Notes under the pieces: generated by a model
Databases searched by the model: none
What the model was told of the DNA's origin: nothing
The model's input: only the letters and a program-made list of their open reading frames with translations
DNA from: AG41 sp035943095
Lineage (GTDB): Bacteria; Gemmatimonadota; Gemmatimonadetes; Gemmatimonadales; GWC2-71-9
Direction of reading: 5' to 3'
DNA: 18,350 nucleotides
Assembly (NCBI GenBank): GCA_035943095.1
Contig: DASZCN010000015.1
Coordinates: 1-18,350, forward strand
Translations under genes and position numbers: made by a program
Shown here: in pieces, positions 12,190 to 18,350 of the stretch
Layout: each line of letters opens with the position of its first letter
Numbering within the stretch: position 1 is the first letter of the stretch

Positions 12190-13137
12190 TTAGTCGAGCC
12201 CGCGGTCCCGCAGTCGGATCACCTCGTCGAGCGAGGGCGTGCCGTATCCACGGCTCTTCACACGCTGAATGAACGCCCTGGTCACGCCGTGGTCGCGGGC
12301 CCGGCGAAGGTCGTGCAGGGACAGGCGGTCGTACCCTGCCTCCTTGAGCGACAGGATGTAGGACGCATCGACGCCGTGGTCGCGCGCCTCCACTAAGTCT
12401 TCGGGGTTCGCGGGCGCGTAGCCACGCTCCTTCATGTCCGCGATGTAGTCCCCGTCGACACCGTGATCACGCAGGCGTACGAGGTCCTCCGCGCCGAGGT
12501 TCTTGTACCCGGCGCTGTCCAGCGCGGCGATGAACTCCGGGTCCACGCCGTGATCCCGCATCCGGGTCAGGCTCTTCGGATCCCTGAGGTGGTATCCCCG
12601 CGCGCCGATGTCCCGGACGTACTCGAGATCGACGCCGTGCGTCGCCATCCGCGCGAGTTCTCCGGCAGTCGGGCGCTCATACCCCTCGCGCTGCAGCTCG
12701 TCCACCAGCTCCAGTCCGACGCCTGCCATCGTCATGTGGAACTGCTCCCACTCCGTCGGCGCGTCGATGCCGCGTTTGGCCAGCTCGGCGACGAACACGG
12801 CATTCGCCTGGTAGGTGAAATGTCCCGAGCCCTTGCCGTCGGCGAACCAGCCCTCGCAGCTGAGCGTGCCGGCCGACCGCACAATCTTGAAATGCACCGT
12901 GGCTCCCGATCCGCCCATCTCCGCCGCGGAGAGACCCACGAATTCGCTCAGGGGCACATCCCGGCCCCAGTCACTGGAGTGGCGGCCCCCCGCCTCGCCG
13001 TACCGGATGGTGAGTTGGACCTTCCCCGCATGATCATCTAGTTCGATCAGCCACTGCCCCCCCGAGGGGACCGCATGCTGCGCCGAGAGCACAGGAGCAG
13101 CGAAGAAGCCGGCGACGAGAAGGACGGCGAACCGCAT
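12190..13137 (-). CDS. Secreted protein with six 29-residue RDHGV repeats
   Basis: ATG 13137 follows GGAG by five bases and opens a signal peptide (MRFAVLLVAGFFAAPVLSA, cleavage 19/20). The 315-residue protein has an N-terminal beta-rich domain (about 25-110; QWLIELDDHAGKVQLTIRYG, then GWFADGKGSGHFTYQ). Six tandem 29-residue units follow at 135-308, with a partial seventh. The unit plan is xRDHGVDxxYIxxLKxxGY-x5-DLVR. Each probably forms a pair of helices, and the stack would be a solenoid suited to protein binding. From memory, the same repeat occurs at the C-termini of BlaR1/M56-type sensor peptidases in related bacteria. Here it is on a free secreted protein. It is divergent from the kinase at 13562, which suggests but does not prove a shared pathway. 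Confidence 0.9.
   Translation of the reverse strand: MRFAVLLVAGFFAAPVLSAQHAVPSGGQWLIELDDHAGKVQLTIRYGEAGGRHSSDWGRDVPLSEFVGLSAAEMGGSGATVHFKIVRSAGTLSCEGWFADGKGSGHFTYQANAVFVAELAKRGIDAPTEWEQFHMTMAGVGLELVDELQREGYERPTAGELARMATHGVDLEYVRDIGARGYHLRDPKSLTRMRDHGVDPEFIAALDSAGYKNLGAEDLVRLRDHGVDGDYIADMKERGYAPANPEDLVEARDHGVDASYILSLKEAGYDRLSLHDLRRARDHGVTRAFIQRVKSRGYGTPSLDEVIRLRDRGLD
12193..12735 (-). repeat. 87-bp coding tandem repeats (29-residue units)
   Basis: There are six full units and one partial unit within the secreted repeat protein, with period 87 bp. The central units are the most alike (RDHGVD repeated at exact spacing), while the N-terminal two (MAGVG, MATHGVD) and the last (RDRGLD) are diverged, a gradient typical of old internal duplication. 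Confidence 0.85.
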
Positions 13138-13256
13138 AGGGACTCCGTGAGATGGGTACCGTGAGTTGGATGGTGGTGAAGCCGCACCGAAGGTTGTTTG
13201 GTCCCGTTGAAGCCCTACCACGAGCGGGTCCGCAGGCCGTTCCAATTTGAGGGGTA

Positions 13257-13403
13257 TTGCGCTTGCGCCACATTGGTGAAGATTGGAACGTTACTCAGAT
13301 GCTATGAACCCCGAGGCGCGATGTCGTGCGGGTCGCCCATGCCTCAGGGGGAGCAAATCGCGACACCGGCTGAGAGGGACTCGCTCGGCCGGTTTTTTTC
13401 TTT
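13257..13403 (+). promoter_or_regulatory. Structured cis-regulatory leader, copy B, ending in an intrinsic terminator
   Basis: This is the partner of copy A at 4395-4539. In the core, CCCCGAGGC (13309-13317) pairs with GCCTCAGGGG (13341-13350), leaving one bulged A. CTCAG (13294-13298) can pair with CTGAG (13370-13374). The terminator is ACCGGCTGAG (13365-13374) with CTCGGCCGGT (13384-13393), loop AGGGACTCG, then seven T residues and CTTT, a textbook intrinsic terminator. The 3' strand of the outer pairing is the 5' arm of the terminator, so the two folds compete. The kinase ATG is about 160 bases further on. I see no strong promoter or other element in 13404-13561, nor a convincing one in 13138-13256. 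Confidence 0.75.
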
Positions 13404-13561
13404 GCTGGCCAGGGAATGGTCATGGCGGCGACGCGCCGCGCTGCTCCCGCCTTGGTAGGCTCGCGGCTTTACCATACCGAACAGGTCGCTGCTCGGCACG
13501 GCGTGAGTGCAGGTCCGCCCGCGTTGCGCCCGTGCGTCGCCGTTCGAGCCTCCCGCCAAGC

Positions 13562-15358
13562 ATGAACTGCTACCGCTGCGCCACCCCCGTTCCGAACAAG
13601 GCCCGATACTGCTTTGCATGCGGCGCGGACGTGTCGGGCGACACCGCCGAGGGGATGCACCCGATCCAGCGCGATCCGGAACTCGAGTCGAAGCTCGCCG
13701 AAGAAGTGAAGGGGGAATTCGCCGTGGAGCGGCTGCTCGGGCGCGGTGGGATGGCGGTGGTCTTCCTCGCGCGCGACCTGCAGCTCGACCGCAAGGTTGC
13801 GATAAAGGTCCTCCCGCCGGAGCTGACCTACGGGCAGGGGCTGATCGAGCGCTTCAAGCGCGAAGCTCGCACCGCCGCCACGCTCGATCATCCCAACATC
13901 GTCCCGATCTACCGAATCGCGAAGAGCGGGAAGCTCTTTTGGTTCGCCATGAAGTACATCGTGGGCGAATCGCTCGCGGAACTGCTCGAGCGCGAGAAGA
14001 CGATCCCGCCGGATCGGGCGGCCGCGATTCTCACCCAGGTCGCCGATGCGCTCGAATCTGCCCATCAACACGGCATCATTCACCGGGACGTCAAGCCGGC
14101 CAACGTCATGCTGGACCAACGGGATTGGGTCACCGTCACCGACTTCGGGATCGCGAAAGCGGTCGGTCTGCAGTCGCTGACCAGCTCGGAGGCACTTATC
14201 GGGACGCCTTACTACATGTCGCCCGAGCAGTGCTCGGGCAAGCAACCGCTCACCGGTGCTTCCGATCAATACGCGCTGGGCGTCATGACGTACCAGATGT
14301 TGAGCGGCGAGCTGCCGTTCACCGGGTTCACCACGGTCGAGATCGTCAAACAGCACTGTTTCGATCCGCCTCCTCCTCTCGATGTGCTGCGGCCGGGGCT
14401 GCCGCGGAGTCTGGTGAAGGCAGTCGAGCGTGCGCTCGCAAAGAAACCGGAGGAGCGGTTTCCATCCGTCACCGAGTTCGCCACGGCGTTGGCGGCCGCG
14501 GCGCACGGCAGCGGAGTGGTTGCGCCGCCGCCCGGCCGCAAGGGGGCGCTGCCGCGCGCGCGCCCTGCCTCCGCACCGCGTCGCCGTTGGTGGGCGATTC
14601 TCCTGAGTGCCCTCGGCGGGCTTACGGCAGTAGGGTTGATCGGCGTGGTCATCTGGCAATGGAGAGGAAACCAGTCCGGTGCGGGCCAGCCACCACCGGG
14701 TACAGATCGCCAACCCGATTCCGCGGTAACGACCCGTACGGTTCACGCGGACAGCGCGGCGGCCGCGGCACCGCCCGTCGTGCAACCGACGAAGCCTTCG
14801 TCCGTCGCGTCCGCGCCGCCCGAGACCAGCCGGACTGTCACGCCGGCGCCGCAGCCTGCTCGACCGGCACCACGTGACGCTCGCCTCTTTCTGCGGGGCG
14901 TCTCCGGAGGCGCGACCATCACCGTCGATGGGCGGCAGGTCCGCGATTCGATCGTATTGCTGCGATCCCCGGGGGGCCACCTGATCACAGTCACGAGACC
15001 CGGATTCGAGCCGTGGACTGATATGCTCTGGGCCGATGCGGGGGACCAACTGGCCCGCTGGGTGACGGCTACTCCGCTTTGGGTTGACGCCGACAGCGCG
15101 GCAGCGCCGACGGAGCCTTCGTCCGCCCGACCGGCACCACGTGACGCCCGCCTCTTTCTGCGGGGCGTCTCTGGAAGCGCGACCATCACCGTCGATGGGC
15201 GGCAGGTCAGCGATTCGATCGTATTGCTGCGACCCCCGGGGCGCCACGTGATCACAGTTACAAGAGCTGGATTCGAACCCTGGACTGATACGCTCTGGGC
15301 CGATGCGGGGGACCAAATGGCCCGCTGGGTGACGGCCACTCCGGTGGCGCGGCCCTGA
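13562..15358 (+). CDS. Zinc-ribbon Ser/Thr protein kinase with two PEGA-like domains
   Basis: The 598-residue protein has an N-terminal zinc ribbon with Cys3, Cys6, Cys17 and Cys20. The Hanks-type kinase domain spans about 54-310: Gly-rich loop LGRGGMAVVF, Lys82 in VAIKV, Glu101, HRDVKPAN with Asp176 and Asn181, DFG at 194-196, and GTPYYMSPEQ. All catalytic residues are present. A Pro/Arg-rich stretch leads to one membrane segment (about 343-366, WWAILLSALGGLTAVGLI). Two nearly identical PEGA-like domains follow (434-505 and 523-594), joined by Ala/Pro-rich linkers and predicted to lie outside the cytoplasm. ATG 13562 is chosen because it begins the Cys motif, although no good ribosome binding site is visible. 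The leader upstream probably controls it. Substrates are unknown. Confidence 0.94.
   Translation: MNCYRCATPVPNKARYCFACGADVSGDTAEGMHPIQRDPELESKLAEEVKGEFAVERLLGRGGMAVVFLARDLQLDRKVAIKVLPPELTYGQGLIERFKREARTAATLDHPNIVPIYRIAKSGKLFWFAMKYIVGESLAELLEREKTIPPDRAAAILTQVADALESAHQHGIIHRDVKPANVMLDQRDWVTVTDFGIAKAVGLQSLTSSEALIGTPYYMSPEQCSGKQPLTGASDQYALGVMTYQMLSGELPFTGFTTVEIVKQHCFDPPPPLDVLRPGLPRSLVKAVERALAKKPEERFPSVTEFATALAAAAHGSGVVAPPPGRKGALPRARPASAPRRRWWAILLSALGGLTAVGLIGVVIWQWRGNQSGAGQPPPGTDRQPDSAVTTRTVHADSAAAAAPPVVQPTKPSSVASAPPETSRTVTPAPQPARPAPRDARLFLRGVSGGATITVDGRQVRDSIVLLRSPGGHLITVTRPGFEPWTDMLWADAGDQLARWVTATPLWVDADSAAAPTEPSSARPAPRDARLFLRGVSGSATITVDGRQVSDSIVLLRPPGRHVITVTRAGFEPWTDTLWADAGDQMARWVTATPVARP
14861..15343 (+). 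repeat. Direct repeat of a 216-bp PEGA-domain unit
   Basis: 14861-15076 and 15128-15343 align without gaps at an offset of 267 bp, with about 16 differences by eye in 216 positions. Many differences fall at third codon positions. The spacing is a multiple of three, so the frame is kept. It is a fairly recent in-frame duplication of the extracellular domain. Confidence 0.9.
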
Positions 15359-15367
15359 GGCGCGGCA

Positions 15368-15412
15368 GGGGACGAAAAGGGGCTAGCGAAAGCTAGCCCC
15401 TTAGTCGTCCCC
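15368..15412. terminator. Bidirectional terminator between convergent genes
   Basis: AAGGGGCTAGC-gaaa-GCTAGCCCCTT (15377-15402) has a perfect 11-bp stem with a stable GNRA tetraloop. An outer stem, GGGGACGA (15368-15375) with TCGTCCCC (15405-15412), encloses it. It lies between the stops of the kinase (+) and the beta-helix lipoprotein (-) and can serve both. Confidence 0.9.
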
Positions 15413-15427
15413 TTCTGCAAGACCGGT

Positions 15428-17032
15428 CTACTCGTTCGGGCTCGCGGTCGGCCGCACGATGCCGCCGAGCCGGATCTGGGGAAGGAGCTGGAGCAGGCTT
15501 GCCGTGTCGATCGTCGCGTAGGCCGCAACCCAATCGAAGTCGGCGGCGTCCCCGAAGTCGGTATACCAAGGATAGCTCGGATCCCACCCGTAGACGTCCG
15601 AGCTTGCGAAGTCGGCGTCGTCGTCGTCCTCGCCACATAAAGCGGGTGGTACGGACGTCTCGCCGTGGTTGTTGAACCAGGTATTTGCGGTACCTGCCGT
15701 TCCCGACCCGGTGGAGAAGTCATGGCAGTCATGGGTCACATTGTTCTTCAGATGATTGTCGTGGATGGTGTTGCCCGTTGAGAGCATGTTGACCCGAATG
15801 CCATCCGTAGCGTCGCTCGTGCCGCTGCCGTTGTTCCTGACCTTGTTTGCTCCAATGTCGTTGTTCTGGCCCAGATCGAGCAGGATGCCGCTGTCCTGGT
15901 TGTCCTCGACCATGTTGTCGTCGACGGTGTTGCCTTGAGAGCCGCCGTACACGCCGATCCCGGGGCCGCCATTCTGATCGGTCCGGTTGTGCGCGACTTG
16001 GTTGCCGGTCGTCCCGGTGGCAAATGCATCGACCGCTATGCCATCGAAGGTGCTGGCTCTCACACGGTTAAGCGGGGTCATCGACCCTGCAGGGGCATCA
16101 TTCAGCCATATGCTCACGTCATTAGAGGTAGCGGTGTTGTGCTCAGTGAGCACCGTGCGCGGTTGGAAGAGCAGGATGCCGGATGAGGCGGCGGGCTGAA
16201 CCCCTGTGTAGATGTTCCCGGAAACAAAGTTGTGTCGGATCTCGGCCGTGGCACCCCTGCTCGCTTGAACGCCGTTTTGGGCAATTATCGGAGTAGGCCC
16301 GATGCCGAGGATTCGGTTGTTCACGATTTCGGCGTGGGAGCCAGCATTATCAACCGTGGGCCCATTCTTCTGGTAATTGTCAATCACGTTGCCCATGATC
16401 CTCGCCGAGCCAGTCGTTCCCTCGGCCTGCCTGCCCACGAGGATGGCTACGCCGTTCTGGCAACCGCTGAAGGGATCGTCCCGAATCTGGGTGATGTGGT
16501 TTCCGAGGATATCGGCCGAACCCCCGTTGTCCACACGAACGCCATAGTGAAGGGTGCCACACGGTCCCGGTCCTGGACCCGTGATGGTGAACGCAAGAAT
16601 CGTGATGCCCTGCGCGCCCGCAACGTGGACGATGATGAAGTTTCCATTGAACGGCAGCATCACTGTTGGTGCCTTTATCACCGCCTGCCATCGCTGAACC
16701 GACCGTAAACGTATGTTGTCTTTCCCGAGGGGGACGGTCACTTGTTCCGCATATGTGCCTGGACAGACGTTGATGCGGTCACCTGATGCCGCGTGATCCA
16801 CGGCATCCTGGATCTTCATGTAGCCAGGATTGTCGCAACTCGTTCCTGGAGCCACAACGACGGTGGCGCTTGCATTCACCCAACGGGTCGTCGGATCGTT
16901 GGAGCTGGTGAGGTCAGATGCAACCGGGCGAGGCCGGGCGCCCGTCGGCGTATCCGTCGACTCGCAGGCGACGCCCAGATACGCGATTGCGGGGAGTATC
17001 ACAGCTGCCAAGGGCTTTCGGAGCAGGTGCAT
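15428..17032 (-). CDS. Parallel beta-helix lipoprotein (NosD/pectin-lyase-like fold)
   Basis: ATG 17032 has GGAGG five bases upstream. The 534-residue protein opens with a lipoprotein signal (MHLLRKPLAAVILPAIAY, then LGVAC) with Cys23 as the lipidated residue. Residues about 60-115 start the fold with KIQDAVDHAASGDRINVCPG and TYAEQVTV, the usual entry to this family. A long ladder of coils follows (GVRVDNGGSADILGNHI, AEIVNNRILGIG, NTVDDNMVEDNQDSGILLD), each with the N/G-rich turns of a right-handed parallel beta-helix. The last 60 residues are different, with an acidic EDDDDAD stretch and a Trp/Tyr-rich part (YGWDPSYPWYTDF). Such folds bind or cleave polysaccharides, but the catalytic residues of polysaccharide lyases are not identifiable. 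It is probably anchored on the outer membrane. Confidence 0.9.
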   Translation of the reverse strand: MHLLRKPLAAVILPAIAYLGVACESTDTPTGARPRPVASDLTSSNDPTTRWVNASATVVVAPGTSCDNPGYMKIQDAVDHAASGDRINVCPGTYAEQVTVPLGKDNIRLRSVQRWQAVIKAPTVMLPFNGNFIIVHVAGAQGITILAFTITGPGPGPCGTLHYGVRVDNGGSADILGNHITQIRDDPFSGCQNGVAILVGRQAEGTTGSARIMGNVIDNYQKNGPTVDNAGSHAEIVNNRILGIGPTPIIAQNGVQASRGATAEIRHNFVSGNIYTGVQPAASSGILLFQPRTVLTEHNTATSNDVSIWLNDAPAGSMTPLNRVRASTFDGIAVDAFATGTTGNQVAHNRTDQNGGPGIGVYGGSQGNTVDDNMVEDNQDSGILLDLGQNNDIGANKVRNNGSGTSDATDGIRVNMLSTGNTIHDNHLKNNVTHDCHDFSTGSGTAGTANTWFNNHGETSVPPALCGEDDDDADFASSDVYGWDPSYPWYTDFGDAADFDWVAAYATIDTASLLQLLPQIRLGGIVRPTASPNE

Positions 17033-17285
17033 CAGTTCCTCCGCGCAGGAGTGGGATCGGAGATGCACAGGGGCGCTACGCTCTGCCACGCCGAGCTGCC
17101 GGGCTCACGTCAGCAACGCGAACGCGGGGTGCCGCATGCTGCGTGCCCTCCACATCTCGTACCTAAAACCGTATGGTTCAACAGGCTTCACCAAAGGCGC
17201 GCGCTGCGAGTTGGGAATGTGCGGGATGAACGCAACAGAGCGGGGCGCGGTCGGGGGTGGCGCGCACGCAGCAGGGCAGATGAAG
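17033..17285. other. Non-coding interval upstream of the beta-helix lipoprotein gene
   Basis: This interval and the adjoining repeat (17286-17346) separate two minus-strand genes and should hold the promoter of the lipoprotein gene. The most AT-rich patch is at about 17160-17185 and includes TTGAAC on the minus strand, but I cannot place a convincing -10 element. No coding potential with a start and ribosome binding site is visible. Confidence 0.4.
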
Positions 17286-17346
17286 GAAAGCCGGAGAGCG
17301 TGATGCTCGCCGGCTTCCGCCTTTGCTCTCGCTCCATCACGCCGCC
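17286..17346. repeat. 61-bp dispersed hairpin repeat, copy 2; probable terminator for the minus-strand gene
   Basis: GAAAGCCGGAGAGC (17286-17299) and GCTCGCCGGCTTCC (17305-17318) pair with two mismatches around the same GTGAT loop as copy 1 at 7928-7988. The 28-base flank ends in ACGCCGCC in both copies. The repeat ends 13 bases from the stop of the minus-strand gene at 17359. As RNA read on the minus strand, the stem is followed by a pyrimidine-rich CTTTCCTTCA stretch, so it can act as that gene's terminator although the repeat lies in plus orientation. Confidence 0.7.
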
Positions 17347-17358
17347 GGCGCGACGGCG

Positions 17359-17604
17359 TTACGCCAATCCTAGCCGGCGGAGCAGGTGCGAGTGCACCGG
17401 CGACGTGATGACTCCCCGCGTCACGGCGTCCGCGAGCGCCGCCGTGGCGCCCGCCCGGTCAGCGTCTAAGCCACGGTCACGCAGCTCTCCGATGATCCGA
17501 GCGAGCCGGCCGTCGTACTGCGGTGACTTGAGATCTCCCGCACCCAGCTCATGCTTCAACTTGTCCAGCTCCTTTACGAAGCGCTGGAGTGTGATCGGTG
17601 CCAT
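17359..17604 (-). CDS. Small helical protein of unknown function
   Basis: ATG 17604 has GGGGAG four bases upstream, so it is preferred over the ATG at 17640 that would add 12 residues. The 81-residue product is charged and helix-rich (LQRFVKELDKLKHELG, then YDGRLARIIGELRDRGLDAD, then a short C-terminal helix ending SHLLRRLGLA). It has no membrane segment, signal peptide or Cys residues, so it is probably cytoplasmic. I recognise no family. It lies downstream of groEL and the ABM-fold gene, but two hairpins between 17661 and 17747 suggest its own transcript. It ends at the dispersed hairpin repeat. Confidence 0.75.
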   Translation of the reverse strand: MAPITLQRFVKELDKLKHELGAGDLKSPQYDGRLARIIGELRDRGLDADRAGATAALADAVTRGVITSPVHSHLLRRLGLA

Positions 17605-17660
17605 CGGACTCCCCTTCCTATGTGTGACCATGCCATTCATAGGCCCCGGACAAGAAAGAA

Positions 17661-17678
17661 GGGCGGACTAGCCCGCCC
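17661..17678 (-). terminator. Terminator hairpin, distal of two after the ABM-fold gene
   Basis: GGGCGG-actagc-CCGCCC, read on the minus strand, is followed by TTCTTTCTTG, which gives a T-rich tail. It lies about 80 bases after the stop at 17759 and is the likely 3' end of the groEL/ABM-fold transcript. Confidence 0.7.
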
Positions 17679-17693
17679 CCCTTCCCTTCAAGC

Positions 17694-17747
17694 GACCGGT
17701 CGGCCCTGAAACAGACCGGAGGTTACGAGCGGCCGAACCGACCGGTC
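17694..17747 (-). terminator. Long-loop inverted repeat after the ABM-fold gene
   Basis: GACCGGTCGG (17694-17703) and CCGACCGGTC (17738-17747) form a perfect 10-bp inverted repeat around a 34-base loop, 11 bases after the stop. Each arm also contains the self-complementary GACCGGTC, so a cruciform or protein site is another possibility. It may help the following hairpin stop transcription. Confidence 0.5.
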
Positions 17748-17758
17748 AACGAAAAATC

Positions 17759-18073
17759 CTAGTTGCTTGCGGCGATCTTGTGGAAGGTCGAGTTCGAGAC
17801 CTCGTAGGCCTCGACCGTCGGTGTTCCCTCCACCACCTTCGCCAGGCTCGTCAGCACCTGCGGATAGATGTCGCGGGTATAGGTGTCCGCGCTCTCTTTC
17901 CGATCCCACAGACTGATCGCCACCGCGTCGGCATGGTCCGGCGTGAGGAACGAAATCTCGTCCTTGAAGCCATTCTGCTTCCGAAGCAGGGGCAGGACGT
18001 CCTTCTCGAGCGTTCGGGTAAACTCACCGGCCGTGTTCGCCTTCAGATGCATGGACACGTTGCGTGCGTACAT
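17759..18073 (-). CDS. ABM-fold protein (antibiotic biosynthesis monooxygenase-like, dimeric alpha/beta barrel)
   Basis: ATG 18073 has AAGGAG six bases upstream. The 104-residue length and the layout fit the ferredoxin-like dimeric alpha/beta barrel. A first strand (YARNVSMHLKA) is followed by a helix (GEFTRTLEKDVLPLLRKQNG), a strand (FKDEISFLTP), a strand (DAVAISLWDRKESADTYTRD) and a last helix and strand (ILTSLAK-like LTSLAKVVEGTPTVEAYEV). 'FLTPD..AVAISLW' is typical of the ABM group, whose members include quinol monooxygenases, haem-degrading enzymes and many proteins with no known reaction. No specific catalytic residues can be assigned. It follows groEL on the same strand with a gap of 39 bases, so co-transcription with the chaperonin is likely. 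Confidence 0.85.
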   Translation of the reverse strand: MYARNVSMHLKANTAGEFTRTLEKDVLPLLRKQNGFKDEISFLTPDHADAVAISLWDRKESADTYTRDIYPQVLTSLAKVVEGTPTVEAYEVSNSTFHKIAASN

Positions 18074-18112
18074 ATCGTACTCCTTAGCTATTCCGAGGTG
18101 AACCTACACCGA

Positions 18113-18350
18113 TTAGTACATCCCCCCCATGCCACCGCCACCGGGCATCGGGGGCAGCTTCTCCTTCTCCTTCTTCTCCACCACCACGCACTCCGTGGTG
18201 AGGAGCAGGCCCGCGATGGATGCGGCGTTCTGCAGGGCCGTGCGGGTGACCTTGGTCGGGTCGATGACGCCGGCCGCGACCAGATCCTCGTACTCGTCGG
18301 TCTGGGCGTTGTAGCCGAAGTTCAGCTTGGCCGACTCCTTCACCTTCCCC
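18113..18350 (-). CDS. groL: Chaperonin GroEL, C-terminal part
   Basis: The frame is open to the right edge, so only the last 78 residues or so are present. LNFGYNAQTDEYEDLVAAG, VIDPTKVTRTALQNAASIAG and LLLTTECVVVE are the conserved equatorial-domain end of GroEL, where VIDPxKVTR and ALQNA are nearly invariant. The tail ends in PPMPGGGGMGGMY, the flexible Gly/Met-rich C-terminus that lines the folding chamber. GroEL with GroES folds non-native proteins in the cytoplasm using ATP. The Cys in LLLTTEC replaces the more usual Ala. The rest of the gene, and probably groES, lie to the right of the window. Confidence 0.97.
   Translation of the reverse strand, partial: GKVKESAKLNFGYNAQTDEYEDLVAAGVIDPTKVTRTALQNAASIAGLLLTTECVVVEKKEKEKLPPMPGGGGMGGMY

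Noticed and set aside
13283..13561. An N-terminal extension of the Ser/Thr kinase from TTG 13283
   Set aside because: It reads through the leader, the U-tract terminator and Arg-rich sequence. The zinc-ribbon Cys motif begins right at ATG 13562.
13469..15316. A 615-codon minus-strand frame across the Ser/Thr kinase
   Set aside because: It is antisense to an unmistakable kinase. The translation is Arg-rich with no domain or ribosome binding site.

Overview
This is a GC-rich chromosomal window, probably from a soil or sediment Gemmatimonadota bacterium or a close relative. The phylum is inferred from the mix of gene families: a zinc-ribbon/PEGA Ser/Thr kinase, a 29-residue 'RDHGV' repeat protein, small Cys-anchored lipoproteins, and a GroEL tail ending GGMGGMY. 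It is not based on a marker gene. No tRNA, rRNA, CRISPR array, insertion sequence or integrase gene was found.

Layout, left to right. (1) 1-3412: the end of a multi-pass membrane protein; a small hendecad coiled-coil membrane protein; a TTG-started S1/P1 nuclease; a 3' scrap of a TolC/OprM-type efflux gene; a convergent T7-lysozyme-type amidase with an SH3-like tail; and a small lipoprotein ending in a hairpin. (2) 3435-4316: a toxin-antitoxin-like pair, a ribbon-helix-helix protein overlapped by a minimal nucleotidyltransferase, behind an AT-rich palindrome. (3) 4395-5235: a structured leader (copy A) and an orphan NarL/LuxR-type response regulator. (4) 5347-7960: two secreted proteins in one operon, with a hairpin-rich 5' leader and a strong hairpin at the end. 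(5) 7961-11964: a CheB-CheR-PAS fusion protein flanked by two decayed direct copies of the same glycine-rich gene, plus another gene remnant. (6) 11965-15412: a 50-residue membrane protein; a secreted 29-residue-repeat protein; and, divergent from it, leader copy B followed by a zinc-ribbon Ser/Thr kinase with duplicated PEGA domains and a bidirectional terminator. (7) 15428-18350, all minus strand: a beta-helix lipoprotein, a small helical protein, an ABM-fold protein and the 3' end of groEL.

The most notable signal is the pair of about 145-nt leaders at 4395-4539 and 13257-13403. They are almost the same sequence and lie upstream of two unrelated signalling genes, a response regulator and a Ser/Thr kinase. 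Each ends in an intrinsic-terminator-like hairpin whose 5' arm contains CTGAG. That CTGAG can instead pair with an upstream CTCAG that closes the conserved core. Differences between the copies preserve pairing in the terminator and mostly change amino acids in the open frame, so RNA, not peptide, seems to be conserved. This is the architecture of a transcription-terminating riboswitch or protein-responsive leader. I do not recognise its class. Secondary signals are a 61-bp hairpin repeat used at the 3' ends of two unrelated transcription units, and the degenerate direct repeats around the CheB-CheR gene.
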